This document shows, in pieces, positions 37,111 through 48,198 of a stretch of 64,000 nt of DNA; position 1 is the stretch's first letter, and each line of letters begins with the position of its first letter. The stretch is from Theobroma cacao (Eukaryota > Streptophyta > Magnoliopsida > Malvales > Malvaceae). The DNA is taken from contig NC_030853.1 in NCBI RefSeq assembly GCF_000208745.1, forward strand, positions 19,269,689-19,333,688, given 5' to 3'. A program made the translations under genes and the position numbers. The notes under the pieces were generated by a model, which worked only from the letters and a program-made list of their open reading frames with translations, was not told where the DNA came from and searched no databases.

Positions 37111-37720
37111 ATTAAATGTTAAAAAGTTGTTTCTTTTTTTTTTTGAAAGTTAAAATAAACTTCATTCCTTTTGGTGAGATCATTGAGAGCTTTACAAAAA
37201 CAGATGATATTGTAGAGCTATGCCCATAGATTGTAGCATATCTTTACAAATTCAACTAGAACAGAGCGCATCCAATCCATTCGAAGACAGAACACAAAAC
37301 ATTCACTAGGACAACTCTTGAAATCCACTTAGCACTCATATACAAAAAATCTTGTACACAAAAATCCCTCCCCAAGATGAAACACCAAATAACGGCCACT
37401 ACAACCTTAACCAACCAATTTTCATCAACACAACATAGATTCAATAAAAGCAGAGTAGAAACAATGAGACAACAGGGACACCACTCAAAACATAGAGGGA
37501 ACCTGGATGGGAAAAGGAGCTTCAACCAATGATTGACAGTAGACTTGTCTCCCTTTCGACATTGTCCTTAGTAAGAATATTAGTAAACTGGTTACTTTTC
37601 TAAGTATGTGATGAATCTCCCAACTACTAATGAGCTTTCTTAATTTTTCCATATGCAAGATGATTTTTCTCATATGCCATGAAGCAGATTGAGGGTGTTT
37701 GCTTTTCTTGACTGCGTTAA

Positions 37721-38290
37721 CTAAATTTCTCTCGATAACAAGTTAAAATGATTGGTTCCATCTTGATGCAAAAAAATCAAGAGGGCCTCTCTAATAGCCT
37801 TTAGTTCCACCATATTAGAATCGGTAACACCTATTGATTTCGAGAAAATAATCTTGATTTTTCCATTGGATTCTCTCAATACTCCCCCAATGCTTGCCTT
37901 TTCGGGGCTATCTTTAGCAGCTCTATCCACGTTGACTTTGAGCTGTCCCGCCTTTGGCCTTGTCCACTAGACATTTTATCTTTTCCCCTTTCTAACATAA
38001 GCTTTCCACGAAATATTTAGGAAGTTATAAACATCCAAAACAGATTTGAACAAAGTTGGCCATTTGGCATTGACCCAAGTAGCCACCATGAGTTTAATGA
38101 TGTCAAGAAGTTGGTTAAGATCCTAGCACTTACCCTCAAACACCATCTCATTCCGAAAGAGCCAAATTGATAAAAAAAAAAAAGCAAAAAAAAACTCATT
38201 TTCCATATATTTTCATCCCCCCATTTGACACCCATATAATTCCATGATAGTAAAAACTCTTTCATATTAGTAGGGGAAGTCCATTGCATC
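37721..38290 (-). pseudogene. LINE RNase H and zf-RVT remnants
   Basis: 37930-37721 on the minus strand encodes the start of an RVT_3-type RNase H (DRAAKDSPEKASIGGVLRES; ELKAIREALL). The first catalytic Asp of the family pattern is retained as DRAA. 38289-38017 carries a zf-RVT-like tail (LSWNYMGVKWG). Both end in stops. Confidence 0.75.
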
Positions 38291-40246
38291 CCCTATAGCC
38301 TGCAACAACCAGCCCACACTCTCTAAACACTATAGCAAGAAATAAACAAATGTTGAATTGTTTCCTTTTCCTTATTACAGATACAACACAAAGCCAATGG
38401 TTCACTAAGTAAACCTCTTTGCACCATTACGTCTTTAACTGTCACTTGTCCATGTAGAAGCAATCAATTAAAAGCTTCCACTCTGAATTAGGCAAGATTG
38501 GCCCAAACCAACTTCCACACCCTTTGTACTTTCCATCTCCTACCATTATCAGTTTGGAAAAGGATTTCAAACTATAGACGCCACTAGGTGTTGTTTCCAA
38601 ATAGTTTTATCCTGTTGACTGATGTGGTATTGCTTGATGGTGTCCATGAGTAACTACCATTGTTCTTATTGCCAAGCAAAAGGTTCTCTTCTCAATCTGA
38701 TATCCCACAACCAATCATTATTACACCATCTCTTGAAATCTTTGATTCTACCCTCTTTATTGATGGTAAGAGCGTACATCATTGGTACTATCTTTCGAAG
38801 ACTTAGCCCGTCAACCCAAAATTCTATCCAGAATTGAAGGCTTGCACCATCACCTACAATAAGACCAACATTTGAAGTAATTTACAAAAAATATTTGTTA
38901 GTTAGGGATAAGGGAGAAGTGATATTAGACTACATTTTGGAACATTTTCTACAACTATGGTCCACGAGGAGAAGGTTACTTGGGTCATCATTGTTTTTGT
39001 ACATAATCACTTTCCTCCACAGGCTATTTTTCTCCTTACCGAATCTCCAAATCTAGTTGTTAAGAAGTGCACAATTCTTCAACTCAAGATCAACAATTCC
39101 CACCCTGCCATTATCTCTATAATTATACATGAAAACCCTTAATCGAGGAAGTGAATTTTCTTTTTGGTAACGACACCATTCCATAAAAACCTTATTTGAA
39201 TCTTATCGATTTCATTCTTCACAATGGCAAATATTTTAAAAAGTGACATGAAAGTAAAAAGGCTAGAAAGAACGGATCGAAGTCAAGTAATTTTGCCACC
39301 TAGGGATAAAGCTTTCAACTTCCATCTTGATAATCTCGCCTCAAATCTCTTTATCATCGATTTTCAGATTTTACATGACTACTGGTCGACGCCTAATAGA
39401 AGTCAAAGATACTCCATCGGGAGTTTTCCCACTTTACAATTGATTAAGGTAGCCTAACTCTCCACCAAATCCCAATCCACCCCTACTCCACTTAAACTAC
39501 TTTTGTGGAAGATGATTTTGAGTTTGGAAATCACTTGGAAGCAATGAAGAATCCTCCAAACGTTTAAACGCTCCTTAATATCCGGTTTACAAAAAATAAG
39601 AGTATCATTCGTGTACTTCAAGCGGTAAATGGCTAGGCTACTCCTTCATATGCTAATCCCACTATATATCCCAATCTCCTCTGCCTTTCATATCAGCACA
39701 CTAAAAACCTCCCCGACCATGTTAAAAAGGAACGGTGAAAATAGACAGCCTTGCCTTAGCCCATTATGCAATTTAAAAGGAATTGTAGGGATCCTATTGA
39801 TCAGAATTGAGGCCGAAGAAATAAAGATACACTTCTTAATCCGCTTTCTCCATTTTTCCTGAAAGCCTAGCTTTTCCATTATAAAGTCTAAGAACCTTTA
39901 ATCGACACAGTAATACGCTTTCTTGAAGTCAACTTTAAAAGTAACCCCCTCGTTCTCTCTTTCTTAAGCATATCGATGATCTCATTAGCAATCAAAGAAT
40001 AGTCCATGAGTTGTTTGCCACTAAAGAATGCAAATTGGTAGACCACAATCACTTCTTTAATCACCATCTTTAGTTTATTTGCTAGAAGTTTAGTGACAAT
40101 TTTACACAAACACCCATAAAGCTAACCGATCTGTATTCATTTATCTTTGTTGGATTTGAACACTTTGGAATAAGCGAAATAAAAAATAAATTATTACCTC
40201 AAACCAATTCGGCCTTGTGATAGAATTCCTTCATAAAATTCATAAC
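38291..40246 (-). pseudogene. LINE reverse transcriptase remnant, C-terminal part
   Basis: Fragments on the minus strand, such as 39879-39688 (FQEKWRKRIKKC; LHNGLRQGCLFSPFLFNMV) and 40109-39888 (TKLLANKLK; AFFSGKQLMD), match RT fingers/palm blocks. 'GLRQGC.FSPFLF' is the LINE RQGDPLSP-type motif with a D-to-C change. The sequence continues with decreasing conservation toward 38300. It is interrupted upstream at 40247 by the solo LTR insertion. Confidence 0.75.
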
Positions 40247-40924
40247 CTTATTATCACAGCCCAATTTTCGAGCCATGACTGGAGCGTGGACCCAATGGGC
40301 ATAGCCCACTAAGCCTAAGCAAGCCTTATTATATGATTTTATTCATCATTCTATCAATCTCAATTCTTAATTCTCAATTATAAGTGTTCTCATAATATAT
40401 CATAACAACCAAATACTTATATTTGTATCATCCCAAAAATAGTGTCATCTACTGCCAACTCATAGTGGCACCATCAATCAAAATATACATATATTGTTTA
40501 TAACATAAATCTTAACAATATACATCAGATGAACAGATACACATGCAGAGGACCCTTGACAACCAGTGAAGTGACTCTGAGTATGGGTACGACTACTGAA
40601 TGCCATGGTACCTACCAAAAAGTGAATACAAGTGGACACCTCGATCTAGGTCTCAATTGTCTCTGAATCTGAAAATATGAAGTTGAAAAGAGTGAGTATA
40701 AACCCAGTAAGTGAACATAGAAAGGGAACAAGCATTAACACGGGAAGTTTTAGAAAACATGATGCACTTATGTTCAAAACAATGCAATTTAGCTCAATTT
40801 CTTGTTAAAACCCCTTAATTCAACTCTTGATTATTTAGTGCCTTAGTTTTGAAAGACCCATGATCAATAAGAAGTTAAAGAGTGAAAGTATAGTAGAGTT
40901 CAAGCAAGGCAAGCATAGCAGAAC

Positions 40925-41190
40925 GAATCTAGCTGCAGCGAGAATGAATTTTCGCTGTAGCGAACTTCAGGGCAAAGTTTTGAACCAACAACCCAAGAGT
41001 TTCTCGCTGTAGTGAGAATGCATTTTCGCTGTCGTGAAAATCTGGGCAGACATTTACCTAACCACCTGAGAGTTTCTCGCTGCAATGAGAATGCATTTTC
41101 ACTGCAACGAAATTCTGGGCTAGTTAAGCACCCAGCACCCGAGAGTTTCTCGCTGCAGCCATAATGAATTTCACTGTAGCGAGAAACAGG
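40925..41190. repeat. Tandem repeat, about 73 bp unit, with CTGCAGCGAG palindromes
   Basis: About four imperfect copies. 'Tttctcgctg' recurs at 41001, 41074 and 41147, that is every 73 bases. Each unit carries one or two 'cgctgcagcgag'-like inverted repeats and the word 'ctgggc' or 'cagggc'. Confidence 0.85.
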
Positions 41191-41339
41191 GTAATGAAAT
41201 TAAAAGAATTTTTGGACACAACGAAAACCCATTTTTGCCGCAGTGAAAATCAATTGGAAAACATTTGTCAAATATTAACATTCAATATTCAAGGTAAACA
41301 CATAATACTTTCCCTAACCTCTCTATGTATGTGTATACA

Positions 41340-41700
41340 TGTATACAACTCCCATCTCACCAGCTTATGTGCACTTTCACACCACACATAGCTAGAATCA
41401 TTCTGTGCACTCCCACACCACACAAGGTAATATCATTATGCGCACTCTTACATCGCTCATGGCATATATCATCAGTGTGCACTCACACAGCACACCAGTA
41501 TCACGCACATGGCATATATCATAAGTGTGTGCACTCACACAGCACACCACTATCACGCACATGGCATATATCATTAGTGTGTGCACTCACACAACATACC
41601 ATTATCATGCACATGGCATATATCATCAGTGTATGCACTCACACAGCACACCACTATCATCGTCATGTGCACTCCCACACCGCACACGCACGGTTACCAT
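41340..41700. repeat. Tandem repeat, 50-52 bp unit
   Basis: 'Ggcatatatcat' recurs at 41461, 41511, 41563 and 41615. Each is followed by 'gtgcactcacacagcacacc'-like sequence, with degenerate half-units on either side. Confidence 0.9.
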
Positions 41701-42947
41701 TATCACCCAATAGTGCCATTCAATGCTTACATACACATCAACACAATGTAGAAACACATGAACTAATCACATTATACATTTCACAATATAAGAACATTTC
41801 ATCAAGGGCTTATTCCCATGCAGATTTAAAAAAAAAACTAATAAAATATCTCAAGTGGTTCAATCAAGTGTATAATCATTTATTCCAAAACATTTTAATG
41901 TAAGTTCACTCACTTGTCTTTTTTGATTCTTTAATCAATTCCAAGTTCCACTAATGCTCCAAGTGGATATGTGGGGCCTCGTTGGAACCTATCACACACA
42001 ATAGCATCACACCAACTCAATTTACATGAATACTAATCCAAAAGTTGTTTCTTAAATCAAGTTTTCCTAGTTATTCCTAACTAGCTCCAAATTACCATTT
42101 AACTAGTCATTAGTTTACACTACTCTAGTCACACTAAGAATAAATAAACAACTCACAACTCTAATTATTGGCCATCATCAACAACTTAAAATCAAATGTA
42201 ACTCACTACTCACCTTGGTGATTTTGTAGTTGAATTCCTTTCCAAGAGTTTGTCAAGCTATTATGGAAAGTTTCTCTCTTTCTCTCTCTAAAATGTCCAA
42301 CTAGTGAGAGAAAGTATTGAGGAAAGACTTTTGAGGGTTCTTGAGGTGTAAAAGTGAAAGAGCACAAGGAATCCTATGAAAAAAATGTACCAAAGCATGA
42401 GAATTGAAGTTACTTTGAGAAAGTTATGGAGGTTTCAAGGGATGGCTTCCATGGAAGGTGGAAACGTGAAATGGAGAAGAGAAATGGGAAGAACAAGAAG
42501 AGGCTGTTGGAAGTGAGGAGAAAGTGCTGGAAAAAATGAGATATTTATCCTATAGTTGACTAGGTTCCACTTATTTACAAAAATGCCATTGCATAGTTTA
42601 CTTTGCCTTCTTCTTCCCTTTTGGCTTAAACTTTTTACTCTTTTGACACTGAGAAAAAGTCCACAAGAGATTAGAGGTACTTGGGTTCAAAAAAACTTAA
42701 AAATTTAGACTCGAGACCCAAAATGACCATTTTACCGTTACTTGGAAATCATCATTATTTTAATTTTCTTTGTTTGTTTCATTATTATATGCATCATTAA
42801 TTTATTCCTTGGGTTTGTTTAGACCTTAATAATATTAGAAAAGCTCACTTCTAGTAGCTCACCAAGGAAGTGACAAAACTACCCCTAACCCATGTCATTC
42901 TGTCTACCTCCGCTATACGTCTCTAGAGGTCGAGGTTTCACACTTAC

Positions 42948-43260
42948 CCTTCACTACCTTCCATTGACCCTTAAAAAATTCCAAATTGTATCTGTTTAGG
43001 CTAGGAGCTTTATTACCATCACATCCATAGATGGTCTCCCACACCTTTTCCGTTAGAAATGGCTTCTTTAGGAAATTCTTGGATTCCTCACTTAATCTAT
43101 GGAAAACTCCCTCTATACTAGCCATTTTAAGAACCTACCCCTTTTTATGCAGTTTCATAAAATGCCCTCTTATTTCATTTTTGAGTCTATTTGGCTCCTT
43201 GATAACTTCCTCCCTCACCTTTAATCTCTCAATCTAGTTTTGCCTTTTTCTTGTCGATGC
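42948..43260 (-). pseudogene. LINE reverse transcriptase remnant, N-terminal part
   Basis: On the minus strand, 43125-42948 gives SEESKNFLKKPFLTEKVWE and NKAPSLNRYNLEFFKGQWKV. This is the usual 'E...A.....KAPGPDGF...F.....' lead-in to the LINE RT. It is directly continuous with the RT fragments beyond the solo LTR. Confidence 0.75.
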
Positions 43261-46021
43261 CATCGCATGAAAGTACTTTGTATTATGGTTGCCTTCCATT
43301 ACCTACTTAAACCTAGACTTTTAAAGCCACCCCTTTTCTTCTACCTCGTAGGCCTTCCATAAATCAGCCCTTAAACCAAAATTTTTTTGTCTCAAATACA
43401 CATGTTTTGGTTTGTTTTGCCAATCCATGATTAGCACTTGCATTTCAGCCTCAATTTTCCTAATTTTCTATGTGACTCTCCGTAGTTCCTACTATGCCAC
43501 TCTTTAATTAAAAGTTTCAAACTTCTAAGTTTTCCCTATATTCCTCTATTAGTGCCTTCATTATTTCCATCATTAGCCCAGTACTCAACGACTAAATCTT
43601 TAAAACTCTATTCTTCAAGACAGTAATTAAAGATCTAGAAAGGCTTAGGTCCCCAATTACGATCCATTTGCCCCAAAGCGATTGGGTTGTGGTAGGAAAG
43701 GGAATGAGGTAAACACATTTGCACAACGTTACTGAAACTGACAAGTAGACCTGAATTGATCAAAAAACAATCTAATATGTTGAAAGCGACTTCATTCCCA
43801 TTATTGCACTAGGTGAATTTAGGCCCGAACAATAATAAATCTTGAAGCTCGACCTCATTAATAAATTTCTCGCAGTGAGTTAAAGATCTATCAATATCAC
43901 TCATATCGATCTTTTACTCCTTATTTCTGATCACATTAAAGTCTCCACCCAAGCACCATAGCACATCAAACCTCTCAATTGCCTAGTTAATTCCACCTAA
44001 ACTTCATTTCTATGTCCCTCATCGTTGGGTGCATACACATTTCCAAAATTGCATTTGCTATCCACCTCACTAACCTTACCCATAATTAATAAAAAATATT
44101 TATGCTCCACCACATCCTCCACTGAGAACTTGTTCTCTTGCCACATAATCAAAAGCCCACCCACCTCATTTTCGCTTTGATATGGAGACCCTCCACTTTA
44201 TATTTAGGCTAAAGCTTCTTAAACAACTGAATTTCCACAGTTTGAATTTTAATCTCCTGGACAAGCACCACATAAGGCTTCACTTGTTTGATTGCCGACC
44301 TAACTGCCCTTTTTTTCTTTCATTTTTCCAAAACCTTAATATTCCAAGTGAGCAAGTTCATTGAAAAAACTAACACACATAACTTACCTCCATCGAAACC
44401 CTATCTTGGGTCATTTCACCTATATAGCCCTCATTTCTAAAGCTGCGAAGGCGTCAACTGCCACCTTGTTCGATTCGTTCAAGTTAACTCCTAAACTCCT
44501 AGTTATAGCCCATGATTGGACTATTTTTTCATTGATTGCCCTATTTTGATTCACTATGTTTTCATTAAATGAGAAGGTAATGCTTATTTCTAACCTCTCG
44601 TCCACTGGACTTTGTAACATTCGATGAATTGATTTTCTCAATCAACTTTTAGGGATGCTTCACCCGAAATATTGATTAACTGGCTACCTTTTAAACATTG
44701 TTCTGCCCTTTTAAATTTTTTCTATTTAAGCCTATCTAAGTTGGTGGTAACAACTGGTTCATACCCATTCCCTGATTCCCCATTATTTGCCCTTTTATTA
44801 CATCCGACATGTTTCAATTTTTCCAACCTCATCCAAGAATCCAAACCTTTGCCTGTAGTTGAACTTTCACTTGGGCCTTTCATTAAACATTTAGCATGCC
44901 CCCTCAAGTCTTTTGTGCTTTTAATCTTAAGATTGCTTAAAACTTGCTCCTTTTGCACCTTTTTGTTGCTTCCCAATCTCAATTTAGTGAGGTGCTCTTA
45001 TGGCCTCTAGAATTTCTCAATCTTGTTGTCTTGAACTTTTTGTGAACTTCCTCTTTTTTTGCCTTTGTACAAACTTGAACAACCATTCCCAATGTTCAAA
45101 CGGGTGAGCTTCTTATCGCAACCACTTCCTTTACTTTTTCTATCTCAGCCCTACCTAGAACTGCCTTATTTTCCTTATCAAGCGTACATTCACACTACAC
45201 TTGTGAAAAAACATCGCCTTTGTTTTTCTAAATTTTCCTTTTTTTAAGGCTCATGTTAAACTTTCCTTAAGACGGGCTACTTCCAAAGTTAGCCCTATCG
45301 TCAAGCCTTTTTGTTTTGTCCCCCACACTGGCATGGCCCATGGGCCTAACTAAGGCATCACCCTAATAATCCGATGGATTTTGTATCTTTACACTCCCTA
45401 CTTCTATATTCGAGTTTGAGTTCCTTTAGGGCTCACCTAAATCTTGGCTTGAATGAGATGACCCTTTTTCAACGGACGTAGTTCTTTCAATCTCTTATGT
45501 CAAAGTGTTTTCAAACACTTTTTTTCCCTCATAACTTCTTGTACCTGTTCCTCCTCATCATTTGTCAATGTTAACTCCCTTTCACAAGCATGAAATTAGC
45601 TAACTTATCTCTTTCCTAACTTAAACCCTATTATAAAGTCTCTACTTGTTTTGTCTTTGGAGAATTCCCAAGCATAGGATCTTTTTCCCATCATCCCTCC
45701 TCAAGATCCACAGTATCCTTCTCCTCCCACCAACGTCACCTGCCACTCTTCGATGATGATGAGTCATTCACTAACACCTTTTTACCTTTTCCCTATAATT
45801 TCAACAGTTTCAAACAATATTTTCTATTGATCTCTAGCACTGTTGCCTTTACATAATAGAACATATCCTTGTCCATAATAGGGGTAATTGCCTTAATGCA
45901 ACTCTTGCTCCTCACTTTCACCAGAATTTGGGCAAATCAAACCTTTCTCTTTCAGCTGTACTATTATATACTCGATGAATTTGCCCTAGGTATTGGCAAT
46001 TTTCTCAAACACTTCCACATA
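43261..46021 (-). pseudogene. LINE endonuclease and linker remnant
   Basis: Broken translation on the minus strand around 44100-43600 gives a NVYAPNDE-like motif and the run toward the RT, as in the L1 endonuclease. The rest to 46020 is the ORF1-ORF2 linker region, with many stops. The plus-strand open frames over this stretch (44182-45247) are antisense shadows. Confidence 0.6.
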
Positions 46022-46875
46022 CTAAACATGGATTGGAACCTCTTCGAGTCTAATCCACACTGTATAACTTATGCGATCATCCCTTTCCTGATAAAGAGTG
46101 ATATATTCAAACCACGTACTGAATAAATCTTCACATGCCTTAAGTAGCACTTTTATATCCTTTTGGCTTAAAAAACTAACGATGACGTTCCTTCCTCCTA
46201 TTGGTTTCACTTGAATTAAAATACCTTCCAAAAAAAGAGACTTTTCCACCGAACTACAACTGATGAAACTTCTTAACTTCCTTATGGAACAACATTGCAA
46301 CCATTCGTTTTGCAGATTAGAGAATTCCACTTTGATAACGTTCTTGTCAACCCTTTCATTCCTAGTATCTCTCGTCGCCCCACTTTTCTCATCCACCTTG
46401 TTCTCGTGTGGCGATGTCCTTATTTACTATTACAGTTGTTTAAGCATAGGATTTCTTTGAAGGATTTCGGTCTATGTTGGTTCTGCACCCTTCTATGGTT
46501 GTCCTCACTTTTGCTTCTAAATCCAACTGGATCTACAATCTTCACTCTCATCTGTCGCCCTTCAACCAATAACCCATTCCTCAAATGTGCTGCTCTTCTC
46601 AACTCATAATTTAACCTGTACCAGATAAAGTCAAATTGAGAGTCTTTTGGTCTGGTAGCCTTGGGGATAAAGATATCCAACACGACCCTAAACTGATTAA
46701 AAATCTCTTTCAATCGAGACCATGAAACTCTTAAGCTAAGATTACCATCGAAAGCTGTGTACAAATTCTTTCTCCATCTATCAACACTAAGAAATGCATC
46801 ATGCCTACCACTATTGAACCCTAGACCAGACCTTTCACCCCTTGATCTCCATCGTGGACCTTTAAACTCTCTCAT
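46022..46875 (-). pseudogene. LINE ORF1 remnant with RRM-like domain
   Basis: Two minus-strand open pieces, 46875-46420 and 46396-46022. The first has VDRWRKNLYTAF and IFNQFRVVLDIFIPKATR, an RRM like those found in plant LINE ORF1. The second has KVEFSNLQNEWLQCCSIRKL and VKPIGGRNVIVSFLSQKD, the DUF4283-like region that follows. One frame change joins them. Confidence 0.75.
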
Positions 46876-46890
46876 TTTTCTGTAATGAAA

Positions 46891-48198
46891 TTACAAATAC
46901 AATGAGAATAAGCTGTTTTAGCAATGTTGATAATTGGCACAATATATATTACATATTATTTGAAATTGCATTGGAACAGGCACCTTTATGTTTTAATGTC
47001 TCATTGAAATTGAATTGTATGGGGTATGTTGGTCATGGAAAGTTCGACTTTGAAAATGTTGTTTGCAAGTATGCTTGAGTTATGGAAATATTGATTTTGA
47101 TAATGTCTGTGCAACTTTAGTAAATGTGTTGCTTAAAATGGAAATGATGAAAATTGTTCATTGTTTATATTGAGCATATTTTATATGCTTTGATTTACTA
47201 TACTATATAAATGTAGAATGATTTACTGTTTTCTGTGGAGTTTCTTGAGTTAAAACTTGTAGCTAATGGCAGTAACTGTTAGTCATTGTGTACAATGTCG
47301 ATTCACCAGTTAGTAAGGGGCATGGTGTTAGTCATGTGTGATGGGGTAAGAATCTGTCTATTATGTTATTCTCAGTGACTATAAAAGTATTGGACTATTC
47401 TAGATAGCGGGGCTATCAATTTATTCCTTGTGTTGGTGTACCCTCAATCTGTTATTATATTGGGCTTTTTGAGTATGCTCCATGAAAGATGATTTTCTAA
47501 AACTTAAATTTTGAAATTTGGAATTGTTTATTGTATTTGTTTTATATCAAAATATGGAAAACTTGATTGTAAAATTGTTTATTATAGTTGGTTCATATCA
47601 AGAATCAAATACTTTGAATGAGGAGTATTGTTACTTATTTGTGTTTAAAATATGGAAATTTTGAGTTGATTATGAAAATTTTTTAATGAGGGATTGATCT
47701 CTCAAGAACAAGAATCGATCCTTAGAAGACAGAATTGATTTAAATTGCTTTTTGTGTGGAAAGGATCTTTCCCTTCCACATGGGGACTAATTTGTGCAGT
47801 AGTTTTGGAAAAACACTATGTTTTTAAATGCTTTTCATATGAAATTGTTGAGCCACTTCAAGTTAAGTTTCTAAAGGGTTTTAAAACCATTAAATTACAT
47901 CTAAATGACTTGTGAATGCATTGTTCTTACACATTTTAAAGAAAAGCATTGGTTTATTCAAATACTCGATCGTGCGATGGCTTGTTCTCCTCCCATCCAC
48001 TCACTGAGTTATATGCTCATTCTTTTAAATTCATGTTTTGTTTTCAAATAAGTAGCTCGATTGTGTCATCATTCTTGGAGGGCCTCCAAGTTTACTTTTT
48101 GATATGTTCAGCTAGACAGCTAGTTTTTTCTTTCTTTTTTTTTTTTGAGTTAAGTTACTAATAAACTATCAGCTAGGCACATGGTTGGTGTCTATAGA
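46891..48198. other. Older repeat-like sequence hosting the solo LTR at 48199
   Basis: No coding frame. The stretch 47950-48198 ('catccactcactgagttat', then a T-run) resembles the 3' part of a plant LTR. It continues seamlessly at 50806 after the solo LTR, so it is the pre-insertion host. Family not identified. Confidence 0.4.

Larger units (their letters stand above)
40252..42942 (+). mobile_element. Solo LTR (Gypsy-like) inserted in the LINE reverse transcriptase
   Basis: The 2,691-bp unit is flanked by near-identical 5-bp sites CTTAT (40247-40251) and CTTAC (42943-42947). It starts TATCACAGCCC, best read as TGTCACAGCCC with one change, and ends GGTTTCACA. The LINE reading resumes on both sides of it. 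No gag or pol is present. Two separate minisatellites lie within (40925-41190 and 41340-41700). The orientation is inferred from the TGTCAC start, which is common in Gypsy LTRs. Confidence 0.75.
37132..46890 (-). mobile_element. Decayed LINE on the minus strand, split by a solo LTR
   Basis: Read on the minus strand from about 46880 down to an A-tail (T-run at 37134-37144). It has an ORF1 with an RRM-like domain, endonuclease, reverse transcriptase, a zf-RVT-like region and an RNase H, so it is a plant L1-like LINE. Excluding the 2.69-kb solo LTR at 40252-42942 it is about 7 kb and may be near full length. Target-site duplications were not established. It is full of stops and frameshifts. Confidence 0.85.

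Noticed and set aside
41340..41700. CRISPR-like array (regular repeats)
   Set aside because: The repeats are head-to-tail and imperfect without unique spacers, inside an LTR of a plant genome.
41325..41903. 192-codon open frame with His/Thr-rich repeats
   Set aside because: It is the translation of the 50-52 bp minisatellite inside the solo LTR and has no domain.
44182..46609. Several plus-strand open frames of 60-112 codons
   Set aside because: They are antisense to the decayed minus-strand LINE. The opposite strand carries recognisable LINE motifs.
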